Positions 6,384-12,888 of a stretch of 16,154 nucleotides of DNA are shown here, one piece after another. Positions within the stretch are counted from its first letter, which is position 1. Each line of letters starts with the position of its first letter. The position numbers and the translations under genes were made by a program. The notes beneath the pieces are model-generated. The model was not told where the DNA came from and made no database searches. It saw only the letters and a list, made by a program, of their open reading frames with translations. The stretch covers positions 1 to 16,154 of the forward strand of contig SKYZ01000410.1 in the NCBI GenBank assembly GCA_007127625.1, written 5' to 3'. This DNA comes from Aquisalimonas sp. (lineage in GTDB: Bacteria > Pseudomonadota > Gammaproteobacteria > Nitrococcales > Aquisalimonadaceae).

Positions 6384-7040
6384 ATGACAACCCCACTGGA
6401 TAGCAGTGAAGCACGCACCGGCAACGGCACCGGCTACGCCCTGGAAGGCACCATGCTGGAGATCTGCTCCTGCGGATCGCCCTGCCCCTGCTTCATCGGC
6501 GAAGACCCTCACGGTGGCGAATGCTTCGGCGTCATCGCCTTTCACCTGGAGCACGGGCGCATCGGGGACGTGGATGTTTCCGGACGCACCGTGGTGAACA
6601 TCGCCCACATTCCGGGCAATGCGTTGAGCGGCGGATGGCGTTCGGTGCTGGTGGTGGACGACGGCGCCGCCGATGTGCAGTACGAAGCCCTGGTGAACGC
6701 GTTCTCCGGCCAACTCGGCGGCGGGCTCGCCGACCTGGCCGGTCTTGTGGGCGAACTCGTGGATGTCAGGCGCGCGGCCGTGAGACACGCCGTGGACAAC
6801 GCGGACGGGCGGTTCGAGGTTGAGGGCATTGTCGAAGCGCACTTGCAACCGATTCAGTCGTCCCCGGACGGCACCACCGCGACCCTGTACGACAGCGCCT
6901 TCACCACGGTAAAGGGCGCCCCAGCCTACCTGGGCAAATCGCGGCACTATCGCGTCACTCTGCCCGATGCCGACATGAACTGGTCCTTCGAGGGCCGCAA
7001 CACCATCCAGACGGCCTGGCGCATGGAGCACGCGGGATGA
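6384..7040 (+). CDS. DUF1326 domain-containing cysteine-rich protein
   Basis: A 218-residue soluble protein of the DUF1326 family, function not established. The hallmark is the cysteine cluster near the N-terminus: MLEICSCGSPCPCFIG with Cys28, Cys30, Cys34 and Cys36, followed by Cys47 in GGECFG. This is well suited to binding a metal ion. The remaining family blocks are also present: GVIAFHLEHGRIGDVDVSGR, the glycine-rich centre FSGQLGGGLADLAGLVGE and the ending GRNTIQTAWRMEH. No signal peptide is visible, so it is probably cytoplasmic. Its stop overlaps the start of the DUF2182 gene by four bases (ATGA), showing translational coupling. DUF1326 and DUF2182 genes commonly occur side by side, and I infer that the two proteins cooperate in handling a metal. 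Confidence 0.9.
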   Translation: MTTPLDSSEARTGNGTGYALEGTMLEICSCGSPCPCFIGEDPHGGECFGVIAFHLEHGRIGDVDVSGRTVVNIAHIPGNALSGGWRSVLVVDDGAADVQYEALVNAFSGQLGGGLADLAGLVGELVDVRRAAVRHAVDNADGRFEVEGIVEAHLQPIQSSPDGTTATLYDSAFTTVKGAPAYLGKSRHYRVTLPDADMNWSFEGRNTIQTAWRMEHAG

Positions 7041-7822
7041 ATGCGGTAACGGACGCCGGACAACGATGGCGGATATCGCCGGTGGTGGCTACCGTCATCG
7101 CCGTGGCCTGGGGGCTCGCGCTTGCCGCGGAGTACACCGGGCGGGTGCAGTGGATTCATCACCACCACCTGGTGGCGGATCACATGAGTCCCCTTGGCAG
7201 CATTACTCTGTTCCTGCTCGCCTGGCAGGTCCACATCGCCGCCATGATGCTGCCCTCCACGCTGCCCATGATCGGCTTGTTCCGGCGGGCCTCGGCCCGC
7301 CAGCCGTACCCGAACTTGGCCCGGGCCACCTTCCTGGGCGGCTACCTGGTGGTCTGGACGGGGTTCGGCGTAGCGGCTGTCCTCGGGGACGCCCTGGCCC
7401 ACGCGATGCTCCACCAACAACCGACGGTCGGAGGAAATCCCGGCCTGCTGGCCGGCGGGGTCATTCTCCTCGCAGGCGCATTCCAGTTCTCCTCGCTGAA
7501 GGACCGCTGCATGGAGCAGTGCCGCCATCCGGCGGCGTTCATCACCCGCTACTACCGCCAGGGCGCCACCGGCGGGTTCAGCCTCGGCCTGCGCCACGGC
7601 CTGTTCTGTCTCGGTTGCTGCTGGGCGTTGATGCTGATCATGTTTGTGGTGGGCATCGCCAATCTGGCGTGGATGGTGCCCCTGGCCCTGCTGATGCTCT
7701 ACGAGAAAGTCGGCCCCGGCGGCGACCGCATGGTGCGCCCGGTGGGAGTCATGCTGACCCTGCTCGGCGTCGCAGTTCTCGTGGAACCGCGGCTGGCAAT
7801 GCTCATCGGCATGTCCCACTGA
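7037..7822 (+). CDS. DUF2182 (COG5486) predicted metal-binding integral membrane protein
   Basis: A 261-residue inner-membrane protein with about six hydrophobic segments: near 16-35, 56-82, 98-123, 134-153, about 190-225 (two segments) and 236-255. Family motifs are clear: WQVHIAAMMLPSTLPMI in the second helix, LKDRCMEQCRHP with a Cys pair at the end of the fourth, and the cysteine-rich GLRHGLFCLGCCWALMLIM before the fifth. A loop, TGRVQWIHHHHLVADHM, adds four consecutive histidines and could also bind metal. It overlaps the DUF1326 gene by four bases. The family is described as predicted metal-binding, but the metal and the direction of transport or delivery are not established. The gene ends 31 bases before the convergent amidase gene. 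Confidence 0.9.
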   Translation: MNAVTDAGQRWRISPVVATVIAVAWGLALAAEYTGRVQWIHHHHLVADHMSPLGSITLFLLAWQVHIAAMMLPSTLPMIGLFRRASARQPYPNLARATFLGGYLVVWTGFGVAAVLGDALAHAMLHQQPTVGGNPGLLAGGVILLAGAFQFSSLKDRCMEQCRHPAAFITRYYRQGATGGFSLGLRHGLFCLGCCWALMLIMFVVGIANLAWMVPLALLMLYEKVGPGGDRMVRPVGVMLTLLGVAVLVEPRLAMLIGMSH

Positions 7823-7853
7823 AGCGTCCGGTCTGCGGGGTGTGCGGTGCCGG

Positions 7854-9248
7854 TTACAGGGGGTACCCCGGGAGGTCGGCACCCCGGCCCAGCACACCCT
7901 CCAGGCTGGCACCGAGGCGCAGCAGGTGTGCCTCCTGCCATGGCCCAGCCAGCAGTTGCAGGCCCACAGGCATGCCCGCGGCGTCCACACCCACCGGCAT
8001 AGTCAGGCCGCACAGCCCCATGAAATTCGCCACCACGGTGTTACGCAGGGCGAGCACGTTGTGGCGGGCGTAATCGTCCGTATTCGCCACCTCGTCCAAC
8101 CGGGGTGGCGTCACTGCGACAGTCGGGGTGATCAGGGCGTCCACGTCCGCAAGCGCCCGGGCAGCATCCCGGCTCATCGCCTCAAGCCGCTGCTGCCGCT
8201 GGATATAGGCTGTGGCTGGTAACGCCTCCGCAGCCCGAATCCGGGCGACAACGACGGGATCCAGCGTCTGCAGATGCGCCGGGCTCTCCTGCTCCAGGAA
8301 CGCGGCCAGTTCCGGGGCCGCAAGCCCACCCGCCCGCAGAAGATCGAAAGCCTCGGCGGCGTGCGGCAATTCCAGCGGCACCAGGGACACCCCGGCGTGT
8401 TCCAGTGTCGTCACGGCCGCTTCCACCGCCTCGACAACCCCGGGGCTGCAATCCTCCCAGAAGACTGTCCTGGGAACACCCAGCCGGATGGACCGGGGGT
8501 CCGGGCGCGGTGGCTGCTCCGAGCTGGCGAGGCCACTGGTGAGGGCATGAAAACCGAAGGCAAGATCAGCCATGTCGCGGGCAAGAAGACCGGGTGTATC
8601 CAGGCTTGGCGACAGTGGCACGATCCCGTCGATGGAGAACAGGCCACGGGTGGTCTTGAGACCGGTCACGCCGGTCATGGCTGCCGGCACACGCACGGAG
8701 CCGGCCGTATCCGTCCCCAGGGCAAGGCGGGCGCTTCCCTGCAGCAGAGACACCCCTGCCCCCGAACTTGATCCGCCGGGCACCCGATGTGCCTGCCGAT
8801 CCCACGGATTGCGTGGCGTTCCCCAGTGCGCATTGACACCCAGTCCACCGAAGGCGAACTCGACGGTGTGCGTCTTGCCCATGATCACGGCGAGCTGGCC
8901 CAGCAACCGCTGCACCAACGGCCCGGGAGCTTCCCAGCGTTCCGGCATCGGTGCCGGTGATCCAGCGTAGGTGCGGAAACCGGGCACGCCGTAAAGTTCC
9001 TTCACCGACACCGGCAGCCCCATCAGGGGACCGGTGTCGCGCCCCTGAGCCAGGAGGCCGTCCACATGCCCGGCCAGGGCCAGGCCCTGATCGCCACTCC
9101 AGGCAAAGTAGGCCTGGTCGCGATTCTCGGTCGCGTCGTATCCCGCGACGGAATTTTGTACCAGTTCCCGAACCGAGAGGTGGCCATCCCGGAGAGCGGC
9201 ATGAAGGCCTGGGAGCGATAGCGTGTCCGGATTGCTGATCGTCGTCAT
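7854..9248 (-). CDS. Amidase (amidase signature family)
   Basis: A 464-residue amidase-signature enzyme that hydrolyses a carboxamide to acid and ammonia. The Ser-cisSer-Lys triad can be read: Lys83 in GLPVSVKELYG, the cis-serine in the PGGSSSGAGVS loop (about 160-161), and the nucleophile Ser184 in LGTDTAGSVRVPAA. The C-terminal family block (FMGLCGLTMPVGVDAAGMPV, then LQLLAGPW) is intact and the length is normal. Specificity cannot be read from sequence, but the nitrile hydratase genes 0.8 kb away on the opposite strand suggest it handles amides made from nitriles. It follows the cyclic-nucleotide-fold gene by 76 bases on the same strand and may share its transcript. No strong Shine-Dalgarno is visible before the ATG. 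Confidence 0.93.
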   Translation of the reverse strand: MTTISNPDTLSLPGLHAALRDGHLSVRELVQNSVAGYDATENRDQAYFAWSGDQGLALAGHVDGLLAQGRDTGPLMGLPVSVKELYGVPGFRTYAGSPAPMPERWEAPGPLVQRLLGQLAVIMGKTHTVEFAFGGLGVNAHWGTPRNPWDRQAHRVPGGSSSGAGVSLLQGSARLALGTDTAGSVRVPAAMTGVTGLKTTRGLFSIDGIVPLSPSLDTPGLLARDMADLAFGFHALTSGLASSEQPPRPDPRSIRLGVPRTVFWEDCSPGVVEAVEAAVTTLEHAGVSLVPLELPHAAEAFDLLRAGGLAAPELAAFLEQESPAHLQTLDPVVVARIRAAEALPATAYIQRQQRLEAMSRDAARALADVDALITPTVAVTPPRLDEVANTDDYARHNVLALRNTVVANFMGLCGLTMPVGVDAAGMPVGLQLLAGPWQEAHLLRLGASLEGVLGRGADLPGYPL

Positions 9249-9324
9249 GGCAGCAATCTATCAGAGACAGCGCACCCCGTCCCTGCGACGTGACACCCGA
9301 CAGAGGCAACAGTGCAGCACCGGC

Positions 9325-9798
9325 TCACGCAAATCCGGGGGGATTCCACTCATCCATCATGCGTCGCCGGGCAGCTTCCAGACGCTCGGACATGAGGGCG
9401 GAAAAGCGCTTGAGCAGCGCATACCCGAAATCGGGGTTCTCTTCGCAATGCGCGAGAATGGCCGCACCATCGAACGCCAGCAACTCGGTATCCTCCTCGG
9501 CGCGGGCCTGGAAGGTCCACCTGTAGGGAGAGATCAACCAGGACCATCCCAGGATCTGTCCCTGCCCCAGCCGCTGAATCTCCAGGGACGGGCCCATGAT
9601 CGCGGGGATTTCAACGAGAATTTCGCCACCGAGAAGCATGTAGAATGCATCCGCAGGGTCTCCCTGGCGGAACAGTACGTTGCCTTTCGGCACGACCTGC
9701 CGGGTGGCATGACTGCCGAGATACTGCAGTACCGGTTCGTCCAGACCGGCGAAGAACGGCTCGTTACGAATCTCGGCGGTGATCTCTGCGTTGCTCAT
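9325..9798 (-). CDS. Stand-alone cyclic-nucleotide-binding-fold protein (Crp-type sensor domain, no HTH)
   Basis: A 157-residue protein consisting of one cyclic-nucleotide-binding domain: PFFAGLDEPVLQYLGSHATR, then PKGNVLFRQGDPADAFYMLL, then GGEILVEI, then GQGQILGWSWLISPYRWTFQ, ending in a helical tail with LLKRFSALMSERLEAARRRM. It stops before any DNA-binding domain, so it is not a normal Crp/Fnr regulator. In cAMP receptors the phosphate cassette has the pattern GE-x-A/S-L-x(n)-R-x-A; here the equivalent stretch is GWSWLISPYRWTFQARA, so ordinary cAMP binding is doubtful. The start is supported by GAGGAG 7 bases before ATG. It is divergent from the nitrile hydratase genes and upstream of the amidase. 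A regulatory or partner role in nitrile metabolism is possible but only inferred from position. Confidence 0.88.
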   Translation of the reverse strand: MSNAEITAEIRNEPFFAGLDEPVLQYLGSHATRQVVPKGNVLFRQGDPADAFYMLLGGEILVEIPAIMGPSLEIQRLGQGQILGWSWLISPYRWTFQARAEEDTELLAFDGAAILAHCEENPDFGYALLKRFSALMSERLEAARRRMMDEWNPPGFA

Positions 9799-9929
9799 GA
9801 CGGGACTCCTCGATACCCGGCCACTCGGTTACCCGGTTGGCAGGCACACGAGAGCGAGAGTTAGACAGGGCCTGCTGCCTCTGAGTATGGACTCTGTGCG
9901 CCCGCTCGCCAATCCGGGCCCGAAGGTCA

Positions 9930-9943
9930 TCGGGTATGCCCGA
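9930..9943. promoter_or_regulatory. Short inverted repeat in the divergent region, possible operator
   Basis: TCGGG (9930-9934) and CCCGA (9939-9943) form a perfect 5-bp inverted repeat around TATG, about 18 bases upstream of the candidate -35 box of the nitrile hydratase operon. A related ATACCCG occurs at 9813-9819 near the start of the divergent gene. It could bind a regulator, but repeats this short arise by chance in GC-rich DNA. Confidence 0.2.
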
Positions 9944-9961
9944 AACCCGGGGTGCCGGTTC

Positions 9962-9989
9962 TGGACATCGCGACCAGACGCGTTATTGT
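9962..9989 (+). promoter_or_regulatory. Candidate sigma70-type promoter of the nitrile hydratase operon
   Basis: TGGACA (9962-9967, five of six matches to TTGACA) is followed after 16 bases by TATTGT (9984-9989, four of six matches to TATAAT). It would start transcription about 25 bases before the alpha-subunit start codon. It lies in the 221-base divergent gap 9799-10019, which holds no gene. Confidence 0.4.
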
Positions 9990-10019
9990 CAACGCAAGAT
10001 GCCAACGAGGAGCTCCCCC

Positions 10020-10652
10020 ATGGGTGACGATCACCACCATCACGATCACAGCCACGTGCCGCCGGAGCCGGCTCTTCGGGTGCAGGCCCTGGAGTCACTC
10101 CTCACCCGCAAGGGGCTGGTGGATCCGGGCGCACTGGAAGCCATCATCGAAACCTATTCCAACGAGGTGGGGCCCCGCAACGGGGCTCGGGTGGTCGCCC
10201 ACTCCTGGGTGGATCCGGACTACCGCCAGTGGTTGCTGGATGACGCCACCGCGGCCATCGCCCACCTGGGCTACCAGGGGCGCCAGGGGGAGCACATGGT
10301 GGCGCTGGAGAACACCGACCAGGTGCACAACCTGGTGGTCTGCACGCTCTGCTCCTGCTATCCATGGACAGTGCTGGGGATTCCGCCCACCTGGTACAAG
10401 TCCGAGGCGTACAGGGCCCGGGCGGTCCGTGAACCACGCGCGGTGCTGGAAGAGTTCGGCGTCCATCTGGACGACAACACAGAGGTTCGCCTCTGGGACA
10501 GCACCGCGGAAATCCGCTACCTGGTCATCCCGCAACGGCCGGCCGGAACCGAGGGCTGGAGCGAAGAGGCGCTGGCAGATCTGGTCACCCGGGATTCCAT
10601 GGTCGGTGCCGGCGTGGCCCGGCGCCCGGACGATGTTGGAGGTGCCGCATGA
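10020..10652 (+). CDS. nthA: Nitrile hydratase alpha subunit, cobalt type
   Basis: A 210-residue catalytic subunit of nitrile hydratase, which adds water to nitriles to give amides. The metal-binding claw motif VCTLCSCY (Cys108, Cys111, Ser112, Cys113) is intact. Thr109 and Tyr114 are the residues expected in the cobalt-type enzyme, where the iron type has VCSLCSCT. In the family, the second and third cysteines become oxidised to sulfinic and sulfenic acids. The N-terminus is unusually rich in histidine (seven His in residues 5-12), perhaps aiding metal acquisition. GAGGAG at 10007-10012 lies 7 bases before the ATG. The stop overlaps the beta-subunit start (ATGA), giving translational coupling. 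The cytoplasmic product should form an alpha-beta heterodimer or a multiple of it. Confidence 0.96.
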   Translation: MGDDHHHHDHSHVPPEPALRVQALESLLTRKGLVDPGALEAIIETYSNEVGPRNGARVVAHSWVDPDYRQWLLDDATAAIAHLGYQGRQGEHMVALENTDQVHNLVVCTLCSCYPWTVLGIPPTWYKSEAYRARAVREPRAVLEEFGVHLDDNTEVRLWDSTAEIRYLVIPQRPAGTEGWSEEALADLVTRDSMVGAGVARRPDDVGGAA

Positions 10653-11299
10653 ACGGTGCACATGATCTGGGCGGCATGCACGGCTTCGGCCCCGTGCCGG
10701 ACAAGGCGGACGATCACCCCCACCCAGAATGGTACAACCGCGCCATGGCGATCACCGTGGTCATGGCCGCCTGGGGGCGCTGGAACATCGATGCCAGCCG
10801 GCGTGCACGGGAAGACCTGCATCCGGCGCAGTACCTGCGCTACGGCTACTACGAGCGCTGGGTCGACGCCCTGGAGCGGCTCATGCTCGAGACCGGCCTG
10901 GTCACCGAGGAGGAACTGCGCACCAGTGAACCCCAGGGGCAACCGCTGACGCCGCCGGTGAATGCCGACGGTGCCCGGGGCATGCTCCGGCGCGGGGGCC
11001 CCACGGAGCGGGACGTGGCAACCACGCCCCGTTTCCGCGTTGGCGACCGGGTTCTCACCGGCAATGATCACCCCTTCGGCCACACGCGCCTGCCCCGCTA
11101 CGCCCGGGGGCGAACCGGCGTGGTGCTTCGCCATCACGGCGGCCATGTCCTGCCCGACACCAACGCGCACTTCCTGGGGGAGAACCCCGAACACCTTTAT
11201 ACGGTGCAATTCCTCGCCCGGGATCTCTGGGGAAATGACGCCCAGGAAGGCGACACGGTCATGCTGGATCTGTGGGAGAGCTACCTGCATGCACAGTGA
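10649..11299 (+). CDS. nthB: Nitrile hydratase beta subunit
   Basis: A 216-residue subunit that pairs with the alpha subunit and shapes the active-site pocket. The N-terminus [16 protein letters not shown] is the typical beta-subunit opening. The first helical part ([37 protein letters not shown]) is followed by a linker and the C-terminal beta-barrel: [39 protein letters not shown] and LDLWESYL. The length is normal for the family. GGAGG at 10638-10642 lies 6 bases before the ATG, which overlaps the alpha stop. The next gene starts inside its last codons, so the three genes are one translational unit. Histidine-rich stretches ([18 protein letters not shown]) are notable but occur in homologues. 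Confidence 0.95.
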   Translation: MNGAHDLGGMHGFGPVPDKADDHPHPEWYNRAMAITVVMAAWGRWNIDASRRAREDLHPAQYLRYGYYERWVDALERLMLETGLVTEEELRTSEPQGQPLTPPVNADGARGMLRRGGPTERDVATTPRFRVGDRVLTGNDHPFGHTRLPRYARGRTGVVLRHHGGHVLPDTNAHFLGENPEHLYTVQFLARDLWGNDAQEGDTVMLDLWESYLHAQ

Positions 11300-11633
11300 A
11301 GAACAACCGCCGTTCGAGGCCCCGTGGCAGGCCCAGGCGTTTGCCCTTGCCGTGCATCTCAACGAGCGCGGCGCGTTCACCTGGAGCGAGTGGGCCGAAG
11401 CGCTTGGCGCCCAACGCCGGCGCTCCGGTGAGGCGGGTATCGCGGACCGGCCGGAACAGTATTATCTGGACTGGCTCCAGGCCCTGGAGTATCTGCTCAT
11501 CCAGCGCGACCCGGCCACGGCGGACGAATTACGGGCGTTTCGGGAGGCCTGGGTTGCCGCCTACGAGGCAACGCCACACGGCCACCCGGTGCAACTGGAC
11601 AAGGGATTCGAAGTTCTCGCGCAACCGGAATGA
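11289..11633 (+). CDS. Nitrile hydratase accessory (activator, P14K-type) protein
   Basis: A 114-residue protein in the position and of the size of the nitrile hydratase activator. In cobalt-type systems this protein forms a complex with the alpha subunit and delivers it, with its metal, into the mature enzyme by subunit exchange. It resembles the N-terminal helical part of the beta subunit: FEAPWQAQAFALAVHLNERG, FTWSEWAEALG and YYLDWLQALEYLLI. I place the start at ATG 11289, which overlaps the end of the beta gene by 11 bases; GGGAG lies about 10 bases upstream. An open frame extends further upstream but only as an off-frame reading of the beta gene. Its stop lies four bases from that of the convergent DUF488 gene, leaving no room for a separate terminator. 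Confidence 0.9.
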   Translation: MHSEEQPPFEAPWQAQAFALAVHLNERGAFTWSEWAEALGAQRRRSGEAGIADRPEQYYLDWLQALEYLLIQRDPATADELRAFREAWVAAYEATPHGHPVQLDKGFEVLAQPE

Positions 11634-11637
11634 CGCC

Positions 11638-12075
11638 TTAAGGCTGCAGATGGACAGGCTCCAGCCCGGTTCTTCGCGCAATCTCCCGGGCCACCGCACC
11701 GCGGTGGCAGATGGCCACATCCCGTTCGTAGCACATGAGAGCGACAGCCCGCCCGGCCAGATCGGTCACCAGGTCGTCCACCCGGTCGCTGTGGGTCGCG
11801 AGATGGGCCTCGTATGCCTGGAAGAACGTCGCGTAATCCCCACCGGCCTTGACCGCATCCCGGATGGGTTTCGGGGCGCCCAGGGCGCCCTCGTGCCGGT
11901 ATTCAATGCCACACTGCGCCAGGGCGTCGGCAAGCTGTCGCCTGGAGAAACCGGTGCGCCGTGAGACCGGCGCCTGGCGCACATCCACCAGCACATCCAC
12001 GCCGGCGTCCTGCAACGCCTGCAGGAATGCCTCCATGGTTGCCCGCTCGTAGCCGATAGTGACCAGCCTCTGCAT
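11638..12075 (-). CDS. DUF488 family protein
   Basis: A 145-residue cytoplasmic protein of the DUF488 family, biochemical function not established. Family blocks are present in order: LVTIGYERATMEAFLQALQD, VDVLVDVRQAPVSRRTGFSR, a variable centre with GAPKPIRDAVKAGGDYATFF, and ALMCYERDVAICHRGAVARE, whose CYE...CHR residues are the most conserved in the family. I choose the ATG at 12075 because it shares its A with the stop of the methyltransferase gene (TGATG) and gives the usual N-terminus MQRLVTIGYE; a longer in-frame reading from 12120 only copies the preceding gene in another frame. The one-base overlap implies translational coupling, so the two proteins probably act in the same process. 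Some DUF488 genes sit near nucleic-acid-related genes, which fits the helicase on the other side. Confidence 0.9.
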   Translation of the reverse strand: MQRLVTIGYERATMEAFLQALQDAGVDVLVDVRQAPVSRRTGFSRRQLADALAQCGIEYRHEGALGAPKPIRDAVKAGGDYATFFQAYEAHLATHSDRVDDLVTDLAGRAVALMCYERDVAICHRGAVAREIARRTGLEPVHLQP

Positions 12076-12797
12076 CACTCTGCCCCGGAGCCCTCCATGG
12101 GCGAGGCCACCGCCAGGCACGACAGCCTGGGTCCATGCCGCGACAATGTCGTGAACTCCTCCAGTCCCATTCCTCCCGCGTGAATCTGCGCCCGGAAATC
12201 GTCGGTGTAGGTCACGCGCCCGAAATCAACGCTGGTGAAGCGTCTCAGCATGGGCTTGAGCGTCTCCATCCACGGCGAGCGGTTTTCCTGAATGGTCTGG
12301 GTGAAGTAGATGCGCCCGCCGGGATTCAGGAGCGTGCAGCAATGGCGCAGGGCACGCTCGGGTTCCGGCAGGAGCATGAAGCTGGCCGAGAAGTACACGG
12401 CGTCGTAGGGGCCGCCGACATGGTCGTAGACGGACTCCCGGCGCACTTCCACCCGCTCCCGCAGGCCGGAGTCGCGGAGTCGTCCCCGGGCGCTGTCGAT
12501 GTAGTCCGCGTCGATGTCGATGCCGGTGATTCGCAGGCGCTTGCGCTCCACCAGATCCGCATTGGCCAGCAGGGCACCGGCGGTACCAATCCCCACATCC
12601 AGCAGGGCAGCCCCCTCGGGCACACGTTCAAGCACTTGCGCGTACCACCGGGAGGTGAGTTTGAGGACCAGGGTGTCGTAGATCAGGCTTCGGATGACAG
12701 GCTCCGGATCAGCGGCGTTTGAGCGGCCATAGTACCAGTCGCGCAGGTCCACCGGTGGATGGAAACCACGAGTTGCATCCCCGGATTCGTTACTCAT
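12075..12797 (-). CDS. Class I SAM-dependent methyltransferase
   Basis: A 240-residue methyltransferase with the Rossmann-type SAM site: motif I ALLDVGIGTAGALL at about 64-77, an acidic motif II TGIDIDADYI at about 91-100, a motif-IV-like YDAVYFSASFMLLPEPERAL, and LNPGGRIYFTQT later. The substrate cannot be told. The N-terminal part (VIRSLIYDTLVLKLTSRWYA) and the loop around KPMLRRFTSVDFGRVTYTDD resemble small-molecule methyltransferases rather than DNA methylases: there is no DPPY/NPPY motif. The gene is coupled to DUF488 downstream and lies 91 bases from the divergent helicase gene. I find neither a strong Shine-Dalgarno close to the ATG nor a convincing promoter in the gap. Confidence 0.88.
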   Translation of the reverse strand: MSNESGDATRGFHPPVDLRDWYYGRSNAADPEPVIRSLIYDTLVLKLTSRWYAQVLERVPEGAALLDVGIGTAGALLANADLVERKRLRITGIDIDADYIDSARGRLRDSGLRERVEVRRESVYDHVGGPYDAVYFSASFMLLPEPERALRHCCTLLNPGGRIYFTQTIQENRSPWMETLKPMLRRFTSVDFGRVTYTDDFRAQIHAGGMGLEEFTTLSRHGPRLSCLAVASPMEGSGAE

Positions 12798-12888
12798 CGA
12801 TCAATTCGTTATCCTGGGTGAAAAGCCGTTTGAAGCACAGGGACTGCGCTTCGTTACCACTCCGAGTTCTCGGCCCGGGAAACGATTG

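Noticed and set aside
5865..7031. A 388-residue open frame on the minus strand
   Set aside because: It is antisense to the end of the hydrolase-LuxR gene and to the DUF1326 gene, both with clear family motifs. Its translation shows no recognisable domain; long antisense frames are common at this base composition.
6947..7990. A 347-residue open frame on the minus strand
   Set aside because: It lies opposite the DUF2182 gene, whose membrane segments and cysteine motifs are clear; the translation is rich in low-complexity His, Gln and Arg, as expected of an antisense frame.
8566..9309. A 247-residue minus-strand frame overlapping the amidase start
   Set aside because: It is an off-frame reading of the amidase N-terminal half, whose catalytic motifs lie in the other frame.
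12798..12888. LexA box or sigma70 promoter before the large helicase
   Set aside because: I looked for CTG-N10-CAG and for paired -35/-10 boxes because of the S24 domain. Only poor partial matches such as TTGAAG with TTACCA were found, not enough to call.
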